Shown piece by piece: positions 19,669 to 32,488 of a stretch of 64,000 nt of DNA (the stretch's first letter is position 1; every line of letters begins with the position of its first letter). Origin of the DNA: Streptomyces phaeolivaceus (GTDB taxonomy: Bacteria > Actinomycetota > Actinomycetes > Streptomycetales > Streptomycetaceae); NCBI RefSeq assembly GCF_009184865.1, contig NZ_CP045096.1:1302001-1366000 (forward strand), in the 5' to 3' direction. Made by a program: the position numbers and the translations under genes. Under the pieces are notes generated by a model, which did no database searches, had not been told where the DNA came from, and saw nothing but the letters and a program-made list of their open reading frames with translations.

Positions 19669-20511
19669 TCAGTAGCCCCGCTGGCTCGCGTAGAAGACCA
19701 GCCGGTACTTGCCGATCTGCACCTCGTCGCCGTTGTGCAGGGCGACCTGGTCGATCCGCTCACGGTTGACGTACGTGCCGTTCAGGCTGCCGACGTCGGC
19801 GACCGTGAACGAGCCGTCCTGGCCCCGGCGGAACTCCACATGGCGACGCGACACCGTCACGTCGTCCAGGAAGATGTCGCTCTGCGGGTGACGGCCCGCC
19901 GTGGTCAGATCACTGTCCAGCAGGAAACGGCTGCCCGCGTTCGGACCGCGGCGCACGACCAGCAGCGCCGAGCCGAGCGGCAGCGCGTCGACGGCGGCCT
20001 GGGCCTCCGGGGAGAGCGCCGGCAGCTGGGTCTGTCCGGTGACCTCGGAGTCATAGGCCTCGAGGCCGGAGATGGAGATCGTCGAGGTCGTCTCGGAGGG
20101 ACGCTCGGCGGTGGCCCCGGCCCGCAGCGGAGCACCGCAGTTCGAGCAGAAGCGGCTGTTCTCCGCGTTGCGGTTACCGCACCTCGTACACACCAGGGCC
20201 GACATCGACGGATCCTCCTGCCGCGGCTGCCCCGCCGGGGCATGGGACGCATACGGGTCTGAAGTAAACCCTCCACCCGTACCTGAGGCTGACGGTTCCC
20301 CGAAACCTATGCGGCCCGACTGGGCAGGGTCAACAGACGGCGCGCCCTGACCTCCGGAAATGTCACCTCCCGGACCAGCGACCTGGTCCCGGAACATGGG
20401 GCGCTCACCGCCCTGGCCCTCCGCTTCCGAAGGCTGCGCGCGATGGCGGGAGGTCGCGTTGCCGCTGCCCTCTCGCGCGCTCTTGCCGAACAACTTCGCA
20501 AACAACTTCAC
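19669..20511 (-). CDS. garA: FHA-domain protein, GarA/OdhI orthologue
   Basis: The FHA domain fills the C-terminal half (RGPNAGSRFLLDSD, GRHPQSDIFLDDVTVSRRHV, VGSLNGTYVNRERI) and closely follows the GarA/OdhI pattern. The ETTS motif phosphorylated by PknB/PknG in those proteins is at about residue 140. Unphosphorylated GarA inhibits 2-oxoglutarate dehydrogenase and controls glutamate metabolism; kinase action switches this off. Before ETTS is a zinc ribbon (CTRCGN...CSNCG, Cys 108/111/122/125). Two starts are possible: GTG at 20511 (280 residues, AAGGGGAA upstream) and ATG at 20205 (178 residues) with a strong AGGAGG. The second gives a GarA-sized protein. Confidence 0.88.
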   Translation of the reverse strand: MKLFAKLFGKSAREGSGNATSRHRAQPSEAEGQGGERPMFRDQVAGPGGDISGGQGAPSVDPAQSGRIGFGEPSASGTGGGFTSDPYASHAPAGQPRQEDPSMSALVCTRCGNRNAENSRFCSNCGAPLRAGATAERPSETTSTISISGLEAYDSEVTGQTQLPALSPEAQAAVDALPLGSALLVVRRGPNAGSRFLLDSDLTTAGRHPQSDIFLDDVTVSRRHVEFRRGQDGSFTVADVGSLNGTYVNRERIDQVALHNGDEVQIGKYRLVFYASQRGY

Positions 20512-20701
20512 GGGCGATTCCCCTTGACCGAAACAGACCCGCCCGTGGGGCAGGACGAACCCTGACTGAACACACCGGCCGAGCCGGACAACCTCACAAC
20601 GTCCGTATCCACCAGACAGTTTCCACCACGCACCACCCATTCGGTGCGCCGACCCCCCGCAACCTCATGCCCTCGCCGGACGGGCCCTATGCACCTGCGG
20701 T

Positions 20702-21577
20702 TCACTGGGAGGACGACCGAGCGTAGTCAGGCTGCTTCGCCGCTCGCAAAGCGTCCACGACGATCTTGTCCGCCCGCTGCACGGTCACGGTGGCCTGCTC
20801 CTTCTCCAGTGTCTGCACCACGCCTCCGGGGATGTTCAGTGCGGGTTCGAGGTCCTGCGGGTTGCCGATGACCTTGAAACGAAACGGCTGGGTGATCTTG
20901 TTCCCGTCGACACTGATTCCCTCACCGGAATCGGTCAGATAGGTACTGGCCACGACCCGTACACCGTTCACCTGGATCGCCTCCGCGCCGGCCGCGCGCA
21001 GCTCCTGGATCGCGTCGAGCAGCATGTCCGCCTCGACCGTCCCCTTCGTGTCGTCGATCGTCAGTGTGATGCCGGGTCCCTGCGCCGCCACCGTGCCCGC
21101 CAGAATGCCGAGTTGCCGCTCCTTCTCGACCGTCTGCTTGCGTGCCTCCTCGGCCTGGTCCGAGCTGTTCTCCAACTCGGTGCGCTGATCCTCGAGACCT
21201 TGCTTCTCCTCCTCCAGACGCTGTGTACGGTCATCCAGTTCATCGAGGATGCGTACGAGGTCCTCCTGACGGGCTCCGCGCAGCGCGCTGTCGTCGTTGG
21301 TGGAGGCCACCTGGATGGCCAGTCCGAATCCGAGGCCGAACAGCAGGAGGGCGACGATGAGTTGGGCGCGGGTGAAGCGCGGTGGCCACAGTCCCTGAGC
21401 CAGCCGCTGCCGCCCGGTCACCTTGTCCTGCTCGTCCCGAGGGGCCTCACCGGGCTCCTCGGCGGCCGTGGAAGGCACCTCCTGGGGCAGTTCCCGGCGC
21501 AGCCGGGTCGTCGGGGAGTCGTCCTCTCCCCCACCCTGAGTCGGCTTCGGCCTCGGTGTCTCGTCCCGTTCGTTCAT
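20702..21577 (-). CDS. DUF881-family membrane protein (second copy)
   Basis: The 291-residue protein has a charged, disordered N-terminus (1-70), one membrane helix (LIVALLLFGLGFGLAIQVAS), and a coiled coil (about 100-150, LDELDDRTQRLEEEKQGLED). The extracytoplasmic DUF881 fold follows, with GPGITLTIDDTKG and AEAIQVNGVRVVASTYL. DUF881 proteins flank the small basic protein gene in many actinomycetes and firmicutes. They are linked to the cell surface or division, but their exact function is unknown. The start at 21577 (MNERDE) is close to GTGAGG. It is the last gene of a tight DUF881-Sbp-DUF881 group. Confidence 0.85.
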   Translation of the reverse strand: MNERDETPRPKPTQGGGEDDSPTTRLRRELPQEVPSTAAEEPGEAPRDEQDKVTGRQRLAQGLWPPRFTRAQLIVALLLFGLGFGLAIQVASTNDDSALRGARQEDLVRILDELDDRTQRLEEEKQGLEDQRTELENSSDQAEEARKQTVEKERQLGILAGTVAAQGPGITLTIDDTKGTVEADMLLDAIQELRAAGAEAIQVNGVRVVASTYLTDSGEGISVDGNKITQPFRFKVIGNPQDLEPALNIPGGVVQTLEKEQATVTVQRADKIVVDALRAAKQPDYARSSSQ

Positions 21578-21582
21578 CGGCC

Positions 21583-21915
21583 TCACGCCCGGAACACGTG
21601 CCGGCGGATCGCCGCGGCGTTGGAGAAGATACGGATACCGAGGACGACCACGACGCCCGTGGACAGCTGGGCGCCGACGCCCAACTTGTCGCCGAGGAAG
21701 ACGATCAGGGCGGCCACGACCACGTTCGACAGGAAGGACACCACGAAGACCTTGTCGTCGAAGATGCCGTCCAGCATCGCGCGCAGACCGCCGAAGACGG
21801 CGTCGAGCGCCGCGACCACGGCGATGGGGAGATACGGCTCGACCACCGCCGGTACCTCGGGCCGGACCAACAGTCCGGCCACGACTCCGAGGACGAGGCC
21901 CAGTACGGCGATCAC
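21583..21915 (-). CDS. sbp: Small basic protein (Sbp, DUF1290)
   Basis: The 110-residue protein has about three membrane helices (VIAVLGLVLGVVAGLLVRPE, YLPIAVVAALDAVFGGLRAM, VVVAALIVFLGDKLGVGAQL) and ends in a short basic tail. It is the standard small basic protein found between two DUF881 genes. The GTG start overlaps the TGA of the upstream DUF881 gene by four bases (GTGA), so translation is probably coupled. Its function is not established. Confidence 0.88.
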   Translation of the reverse strand: MIAVLGLVLGVVAGLLVRPEVPAVVEPYLPIAVVAALDAVFGGLRAMLDGIFDDKVFVVSFLSNVVVAALIVFLGDKLGVGAQLSTGVVVVLGIRIFSNAAAIRRHVFRA

Positions 21916-22808
21916 GATGTGCCCTTCTCTGTGCTGGGTTCTGCTGTTCGTACGATCACGCTCGGCGCCGCCGGCACCTTGATGTCGTCCTCGGCGGAGA
22001 TGCTCGTCCGGATGCCGAAGTTCTCCTGGAGGGCGTGCAGATACAGCCCGTCGGGGCTGTTCTGGAACCTGGTGCTCAGTCGTTGCCCGTCCCCCACGGC
22101 GAGGATCGTGTAGGGCGGTGCCAGTGGCTTGTTGTCGACCAGTATCGCGTCGCCGGCGGCCCGGATCGCCGACAGCGCGGTGAGCCGCTGCCCGTTGATC
22201 GAGATGGCCTCGGCGCCCGACGCCCACAGTCCGTTGACGACCCGCTGCATGTCCCGGTCGCGCACCCGACCGGTGTCCGAGAACCCGGACGTCTCCCGGG
22301 GGTCGCCGTCACCGCCCTGCGCGGCGCTCTTGGAGTCGTTGACGACGAGCCGGACCCCGGGGCCGTGCACTTCGACGGCGCCCGACAAGATGCCCACCAG
22401 GTCGTTCCCGTCGCTGCCGCCGTCCTCCTTGAGCGCCCTGCGCTGGCGTGCGCTCACATCGTCGCGGAGTCCGTCCACGGAGTCCTCCAGCTTGTCCGCG
22501 GCGGCGGTCTCCTGCTGGATGCGGTCGATGAGCTCCTCGCGCTCCTTGGCCACCACCGGAGCGCTTATCCGCGCCTGCGCCGCACCCACGGTCACCACCA
22601 GGGCGGCGAGCACCAGACCGACCGCGAGCCCCAGCTTGGCCCGTACCGTCTTCGGCAGGCCCTCGGTGCCCGCGGCCTTCCGGCGGGCGGCGGCCTCGGC
22701 GTATCCGTCGTCGAGGCTGTGATCCATGACGTTGGTGAGCAGCGACATGGAGGCGTCCGGACGCGACGGGCGCGCGGGTGTGCTCCGAACGGGGGGCTGC
22801 TGCGGCAT
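21912..22808 (-). CDS. DUF881-family membrane protein (first copy)
   Basis: The 298-residue protein has an N-terminal cytoplasmic segment and one membrane helix (LGLAVGLVLAALVVTVGAAQ). A short coiled coil follows (KEREELIDRIQQETAAADKL), and then the DUF881 domain with GPGVRLVVNDSKS and SGAEAISINGQRLTALSAIR. Its stop overlaps the sbp start. It is the first gene of the DUF881-Sbp-DUF881 set. A 12-bp hairpin upstream (22858-22899) separates it from the manC-type gene, so the set probably has its own promoter. Confidence 0.87.
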   Translation of the reverse strand: MPQQPPVRSTPARPSRPDASMSLLTNVMDHSLDDGYAEAAARRKAAGTEGLPKTVRAKLGLAVGLVLAALVVTVGAAQARISAPVVAKEREELIDRIQQETAAADKLEDSVDGLRDDVSARQRRALKEDGGSDGNDLVGILSGAVEVHGPGVRLVVNDSKSAAQGGDGDPRETSGFSDTGRVRDRDMQRVVNGLWASGAEAISINGQRLTALSAIRAAGDAILVDNKPLAPPYTILAVGDGQRLSTRFQNSPDGLYLHALQENFGIRTSISAEDDIKVPAAPSVIVRTAEPSTEKGTS

Positions 22809-22857
22809 GCCTCACATCGTCGCACGTCGCGGCCCCTACCTCCGAATGGCCCCACCC

Positions 22858-22899
22858 GCGTGCCGGACAGGCCCCGTTGGGGGCACTTGTCCGGCACGC
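22858..22899 (-). terminator. Terminator hairpin after the ManC-like gene
   Basis: GCGTGCCGGACA pairs with TGTCCGGCACGC around an 18-base loop. It lies just after the stop of the ManC/PMM fusion gene and before the DUF881 gene. Confidence 0.7.
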
Positions 22900-22915
22900 G
22901 CGCGTGCGAGACGGT

Positions 22916-25411
22916 TCAGCGGCCGGCGCTGTCCACGACCGCCGACCACTCGTCGAGCAGGGCCTGCGCGGAGGCGTCGTCGGGTCCTTCGGCCCACAGA
23001 TGTGTGACCGCCTCGGCCGGGTCGGGCAGCACCATCACCCACCGGCCGTCGGTCTCCACGACCCGCACCCCGTCGGTCGTGTCCACGAACCGGTTCCCGG
23101 CCTCCTCCACGACCCGGCGCATGACCAGGCCCTTGACGGCCCACGGGGTGGCGAGGTCGCGCTTGAGGACGTGCGCCCGCGGAATCCGCGCGTCGATCTG
23201 GCTGAGCGTGAGCTGCGTCCTCGCCACCAGTCCGATGAGGCGTACGAAGGCCGCCGCCCCGTCGAAGACACTGCTGAACTCGGGCACGATGAACCCACCG
23301 CGCCCGTCACCGCCGAAGATCGTCGTCTCGTCCCCGCCGACCCGTGTGAGGTCGTCCGGCGAGGTGGTCGTCCACTCGACCTGGGTGCCGTGGTAGGCCG
23401 CGACCTGCTCACCGATCCTGGTCGTCGTCACAGGGAGCGCCACCCGCCCACTCCGCCGCTCGGCGGCCACCAGGTCGAGCATGACCAGCAGGGCCCGGTC
23501 GTCCTCGACGATCCGTCCCTTCTCGTCGACGAGGGACAGCCGTTCGCCGACCGGATCGAACCGCACGCCGAACGCGGCCCGCGAGGACGCCACGATCTCG
23601 CCCAGCCGCACCAGCCCCGACCGCCGCATGTCGCCGGTCTCCGTCGGCCGGGACTCGTCGAGTCCGGGGTTGATCGTCAACGAGTCGACGCCCAGCTTCC
23701 CGAGCAGGCTCGGCAGCACGAGCCCGGCACTGCCGTTGGACGCGTCCACGACGACCTTGAGCCCCGACTCGGCGATCCCCGTCGTGTCGACGTTCCGCAG
23801 CAACGACCCGGTGTACGAGTCGAACACACTGGCAGGGAAGTGCAGGTCCCCGATCTCACCGGGGAACGCGCGCCGGTACTCCTGCCGTGCGAACACCCGG
23901 TCCAGCTTCCGCTGGCTGGCCTGCGAGAGGTCGGACCCCTGTCCGTCGAAGAACATGATGTCGACCGAGTCCGGAACCCCCGGCGTCGTCCGGATCATGA
24001 TCCCGCCGGCACTGCCCCGCGCGGTCTGCTGCCGCGCCACCGGCAGCGGTACGTTCTCCAGGTCCCGTACGTCGATGGCGCTGGCCTGCAGCGCCGAGAT
24101 GACCGCCCGCTTCAGCGCACGGGCGCCTCGGGAGTGGTCGCGGGCGGTGGTGACCGTGGAGCCCTTCTTGAGGGTCGTCGCGTACGCGCCCGCGAGTCTC
24201 ACGGCCAGCTCGGGGGTGATCTCCACATTCAGGATGCCGGAGACTCCGCGGGCACCGAAGAGATGCGCCTGCCCCCGGGATTCCCAGATCACCGAGGTGT
24301 TGACGAAGGCACCGGCCTCGATCGTCTTGAAGGGATAGACGCGTACGTTTCCCTGGATGATCGATTCTTCGCCGACGAGGCACTCGTCACCGATGACCGC
24401 GCCGTCCTCGATCCGTGCGGCTCGCATGATGTCGGTGTTCTTTCCGACCACGCATCCGCGCAGATTGCTGTGCTGCCCGATGTAGACGTTGTCGTGAACG
24501 ACGGCCTTGTGCAGGAAGGCCCCGCTCTTCACGACGACGTTCGAACCCACGACGGTGTGCTCACGGATTTCCACGCCGGCCTCGACCTTGGCGTAGTCCC
24601 CGATGTACAGCGGCCCGCGCAGTACGGCGTCGGGGTGCACCTCGGCGCCTTCCGCGATCCACACGCCGGGCGAGAGCTCGAATCCGTCGAGTTCGACGTC
24701 GACCTTGCCCTCCAGCACGTCGGCCTGAGCCTTCACATAGCTCTCGTGTGTGCCGACGTCCTCCCAGTAGCCCTCGGCGATATAGCCGTAGACCGGCTTG
24801 CCCTCCTTCATCAGCTGCGGGAAGACATCTCCGGACCAGTCGACGGGGACATCGGCCTCGACGTAGTCGAAGACTTCGGGCTCCATCACATAGATGCCCG
24901 TGTTCACGGTGTCCGAGAAGACCTGACCCCAGGTCGGCTTCTCCAGGAACCGCTCGACCTTGCCTTCCTCGTCCACGATCGTGATACCGAATTCCAGAGG
25001 ATTCGGTACCCGTGTCAGACAGACGGTGACCAGTGCACCCTTTTCCTTGTGGAAACTGATGAGTTCGGTGAGGTCGAAGTCCGTGAGGGCATCGCCGGAG
25101 ATGACAAGGAACGCATCGTCCTTCAGCGCCTCTTCGGCGTTCTTGACGCTCCCGGCGGTACCGAGTGGCTTCTCCTCATTGGCATAAGTGAGCTCCATAC
25201 CGAGCTCCTCGCCATCACCGAAGTAGTTCTTGACGAGTGACGCCAGGAACTGGACAGTAACGACGGTCTCGTTGAGCCCATGCCTTTTGAGCAGCCTCAG
25301 CACGTGCTCCATGATCGGGCGGTTCGCCACGGGCAGGAGCGGCTTGGGCATGCTCGAGGTCATGGGGCGAAGGCGTGTGCCTTCACCTCCGGCCATCACG
25401 ACGGCCTTCAT
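22916..25411 (-). CDS. manC: Mannose-1-phosphate guanylyltransferase fused to a degenerate phosphomannomutase domain
   Basis: The 831-residue protein has three parts. Residues 1-235 are a nucleotidyltransferase with [13 protein letters not shown] and the sugar-binding [19 protein letters not shown]. Residues 250-370 are hexapeptide left-handed beta-helix repeats. Residues 380-831 follow the phosphomannomutase fold. All four catalytic loops of the mutase part are altered: TASHNP is replaced by [14 protein letters not shown] by DPVGER, GEESGG by GGDGRGG, and the RxSGTEP phosphate loop by LPDPAEA. The guanylyltransferase (GTP + mannose-1-P to GDP-mannose) looks intact. The mutase part is probably inactive and structural or regulatory. 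The start has AAGGAGG 11 bases upstream. It lies between pgs/cls-type and DUF881 genes. Confidence 0.88.
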   Translation of the reverse strand: MKAVVMAGGEGTRLRPMTSSMPKPLLPVANRPIMEHVLRLLKRHGLNETVVTVQFLASLVKNYFGDGEELGMELTYANEEKPLGTAGSVKNAEEALKDDAFLVISGDALTDFDLTELISFHKEKGALVTVCLTRVPNPLEFGITIVDEEGKVERFLEKPTWGQVFSDTVNTGIYVMEPEVFDYVEADVPVDWSGDVFPQLMKEGKPVYGYIAEGYWEDVGTHESYVKAQADVLEGKVDVELDGFELSPGVWIAEGAEVHPDAVLRGPLYIGDYAKVEAGVEIREHTVVGSNVVVKSGAFLHKAVVHDNVYIGQHSNLRGCVVGKNTDIMRAARIEDGAVIGDECLVGEESIIQGNVRVYPFKTIEAGAFVNTSVIWESRGQAHLFGARGVSGILNVEITPELAVRLAGAYATTLKKGSTVTTARDHSRGARALKRAVISALQASAIDVRDLENVPLPVARQQTARGSAGGIMIRTTPGVPDSVDIMFFDGQGSDLSQASQRKLDRVFARQEYRRAFPGEIGDLHFPASVFDSYTGSLLRNVDTTGIAESGLKVVVDASNGSAGLVLPSLLGKLGVDSLTINPGLDESRPTETGDMRRSGLVRLGEIVASSRAAFGVRFDPVGERLSLVDEKGRIVEDDRALLVMLDLVAAERRSGRVALPVTTTRIGEQVAAYHGTQVEWTTTSPDDLTRVGGDETTIFGGDGRGGFIVPEFSSVFDGAAAFVRLIGLVARTQLTLSQIDARIPRAHVLKRDLATPWAVKGLVMRRVVEEAGNRFVDTTDGVRVVETDGRWVMVLPDPAEAVTHLWAEGPDDASAQALLDEWSAVVDSAGR

Positions 25412-25526
25412 GTCGGAAGCGTCCTCCTTGAAGAGACGACGGTCTAGCCGACTTCACCCGTCCAGATTGTCCCGCACATTTCCGAAGCGGGCCATCGAGC
25501 CACTACAGCCGCCCTATCGGGCGGGC

Positions 25527-26135
25527 TCAATCGGCCATGGCGTCCGCACTGACGAGTCGGCGGACCTGCACCACGTAGAGGATTCCTGCCCACCAGTACA
25601 GCGTTGTACCCCATCCGGCGAACGCCCATCCGAAAATAGCAGCGAGTGACGAGATCCATCCACTTCCGTCACTGAGCAGCAGCAACGGGAAAGCGTACAT
25701 CAAGTTGAAGGTAGCCGCCTTCCCCAGGAAGTTCACCTGCGGCGGCGGATAGCCGTGCCGCCTGAGGATGCCCACCATCACCAGCAGAACCAGCTCCCGC
25801 AAGAGCAGTACAGCGGTCAACCACAATGGCAGGATCTCGCGCCAGGTGAGTCCCACGAGAGTCGACAGAATGTACAACCTGTCAGCCGCGGGATCGAGGA
25901 GCCGGCCAAGACTGCTGATCTGGTTCCAGCGCCGGGCCAGCATGCCGTCCAGATAGTCACTGACGCCGCTGAGAGCGATCACCAGGAACGCCCAGCCGTC
26001 GACCTTGGGGCCGCCGAACTCGGGCCAGAGAACCAACCACAGGAAGACGGGCACGCCAACGAGCCGCGCCATGCTGAGAATGTTCGGGATGGTGAGGACC
26101 CGGTCCGTCTGGACCCGGGTCTCCTGTACCTCCAC
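25527..26135 (-). CDS. CDP-alcohol phosphatidyltransferase (cardiolipin synthase type)
   Basis: The 202-residue membrane protein carries the family signature DYLDGMLARRWNQISSLGRL followed by LDPAADR (D-G-x2-A-R-x8-G-x3-D-x3-D). It has about five membrane helices. These enzymes transfer a phosphatidyl group from CDP-diacylglycerol to an alcohol. The Streptomyces protein in this genomic place is known as a eukaryote-like cardiolipin synthase (CDP-DAG + phosphatidylglycerol), and I infer the same here. I chose the GTG at 26135, preceded by AGGAGG. The longer frame runs into the rRNA terminator and is not used. Confidence 0.87.
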   Translation of the reverse strand: MEVQETRVQTDRVLTIPNILSMARLVGVPVFLWLVLWPEFGGPKVDGWAFLVIALSGVSDYLDGMLARRWNQISSLGRLLDPAADRLYILSTLVGLTWREILPLWLTAVLLLRELVLLVMVGILRRHGYPPPQVNFLGKAATFNLMYAFPLLLLSDGSGWISSLAAIFGWAFAGWGTTLYWWAGILYVVQVRRLVSADAMAD

Positions 26136-26191
26136 CCGGGGGCCTCCTGTGGGAAATGAGCCAACGATGCACCCTGACCCTACCTCAACGC

Positions 26192-26235
26192 AAAAAAGCT
26201 CCGGCTCCTGGGCGGTTTGCCCAAGAGCCGGAGCT
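26192..26235 (-). terminator. Intrinsic terminator of the rRNA operon
   Basis: AGCTCCGGCTC/GAGCCGGAGCT with an inner TGGGC/GCCCA stem is followed on the minus strand by six T residues. It is the only T-tailed terminator I see in the window. It isolates the rRNA operon from the downstream phosphatidyltransferase gene. Confidence 0.93.
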
Positions 26236-26244
26236 ATAAAGGGA

Positions 26245-26363
26245 GTTCGGCGGCGTCCTACTCTCCCACAGGGTCCCCCCTGCAGTACCATCGGCGCTGT
26301 AAGGCTTAGCTTCCGGGTTCGGAATGTAACCGGGCGTTTCCCTCACGCTATGACCACCGAAAC
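26245..26363 (-). rRNA. 5S ribosomal RNA
   Basis: On the minus strand the sequence starts GTTTCGGTGGTCATAGCG and ends GACGCCGCCGAAC. This fits a 119-nt actinobacterial 5S RNA. It follows 23S after about 88 bases. Confidence 0.95.
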
Positions 26364-26430
26364 ACTATGAAACACTCAACCGCACCACCCAGTGGCCCTG
26401 GGCGGGGTTGTTCGTGGTTTCAGAACCAAC

Positions 26431-26446
26431 ACAGTGGACGCGAGCA
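26431..26446. repeat. 23S processing stem, downstream arm
   Basis: This 16-base arm (ACAGTGGACGCGAGCA on the plus strand) is perfectly complementary to 29577-29592. The two would form the long stem that RNase III cuts around pre-23S. Confidence 0.85.
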
Positions 26447-26451
26447 ACTGA

Positions 26452-31400
<4,949 letters not shown>

Positions 31401-31787
31401 ATGTTTACCCGTAATCGGGTGCACACATCACGAGAGCGGAACCACCGGAGGAATGATCCGATGGTTCACAGCGTCCTCGCTGTGTTTTCTTCAAAGGAAC
31501 CTCGTCCCAGCAGAAGCTGGAGACGGGGTATCAACATATCTGGCGTTGATTTTTGGCACGCTGTTGAGTTCTCAAGGAACGGACGCTTCCTTCGTACTCA
31601 CCCGAGAATCTTCTTGGGCTTTCCTCCGGGCGCTTCCCTTCGGTGTTCCAAACTCTATCAGTGTTTTTCCGGCCCCCTGACCACCACCCTGCAGACATGC
31701 AGAAGGTGACCCCGAGATAGGATCTGAGCGAGATTGGTGCTGCCGGGCGCAGACACAGAGTGTCGGTCACCCCCAGGCAGGAGTACG

Positions 31788-31817
31788 ACTCTACATGGGG
31801 CCGCGGAGCGCGTGCAA
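31788..31817 (-). promoter_or_regulatory. rRNA operon promoter
   Basis: On the minus strand TTGCAC and TAGAGT are separated by 18 bases, close to the sigma-HrdB consensus. The start would lie about 380 bases before 16S, consistent with multi-promoter rrn leaders. Confidence 0.7.
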
Positions 31818-31829
31818 ATTACTTAGCGG

Positions 31830-31845
31830 GGTGGTCTAGACCTCT
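31830..31845. promoter_or_regulatory. DasR-type operator (dre)
   Basis: GGTGGTCTAGACCTCT matches the dre consensus AGTGGTCTAGACCACT at 14 of 16 positions. DasR, a GntR regulator sensing glucosamine-6-phosphate, controls PTS genes including crr-ptsI in Streptomyces. The site is 115 bases before crr and 13 bases upstream of the rRNA -35 box. Confidence 0.8.
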
Positions 31846-31960
31846 AATGCGGAGCTATCGTGCGGAACGGGTACTTCAACCGACCTACCCTGCTGATCAG
31901 CGCGCCGTCCGGGACGAGCACTGACGGTGTCCCTGTAGATCTCCACCTGGGAGGCTTCCC

Positions 31961-32410
31961 ATGACCACCGTGACGTCCCCGCTTGCCGGACGTGCCATCG
32001 GACTGGCCGCCGTACCGGACCCCGTCTTCTCGGGAGCGATGGTCGGCCCCGGCACCGCGATCGACCCCGTACGTGAGGCGGGCGAGGCTGTGGCCCCCAT
32101 CGACGGAGTCATCATCTCCCTGCACCCGCACGCGTTCGTCGTGGTCGACTCCGAGGGACACGGGGTGCTGACTCACCTCGGTATCGACACCGTGCAACTG
32201 AACGGTGAGGGCTTCGAACTGCTCGTCAACAAGGGAGACACCGTGCAGCGGGGGCAGGCCGTGGTTCGCTGGGACCCCGCCGCCGTCGAGGCCTCGGGCA
32301 AGTCCCCGGTCTGCCCCGTCGTGGCACTGGAGGCCACGGCCGATGCCCTCTCCGCACTTCGCGAGGACGGCGAAGTGAAGGCCGGCGAGACGCTCTTCGG
32401 CTGGCAGTGA
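31961..32410 (+). CDS. crr: PTS IIA component (glucose/N-acetylglucosamine type, IIA-Crr)
   Basis: The 149-residue cytoplasmic protein passes phosphate from HPr to a IIB domain. The phosphorylated histidine is in GVLTHLGIDTVQLNGEGF and the partner histidine in LHPHAFVVVDSEGHG. It has the usual IIA-Glc beta-sandwich pattern (GRAIGLAAVPDPVFSGAMVG; GTAIDP; GEAVAPIDG). The start is the ATG at 31961, with GGGAGG 7 bases upstream. ptsI follows after 78 bases in the same direction. A dre site upstream suggests DasR repression relieved by amino sugars. Confidence 0.96.
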   Translation: MTTVTSPLAGRAIGLAAVPDPVFSGAMVGPGTAIDPVREAGEAVAPIDGVIISLHPHAFVVVDSEGHGVLTHLGIDTVQLNGEGFELLVNKGDTVQRGQAVVRWDPAAVEASGKSPVCPVVALEATADALSALREDGEVKAGETLFGWQ

Positions 32411-32488
32411 CGTCGGGGCCGTGCCGGCCCCCAATCTTCCGCAACCACCGCGGCGGCGGGACCCGCCGCACTATCGGAGACAGGTGAG

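Larger units (their letters stand above)
31401..31960. other. Divergent regulatory region, rRNA operon / crr
   Basis: The 560-base gap has no gene. Its left part is the rRNA leader (minus strand), with TTGAGAACTC (31566-31575) in the segment before 16S. A -10 like TAGAGT occurs at 31652-31657 without a good -35 and may be a second promoter. The right part holds the main rRNA promoter, a DasR-type site, and the crr ribosome-binding site GGGAGG. Confidence 0.7.
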
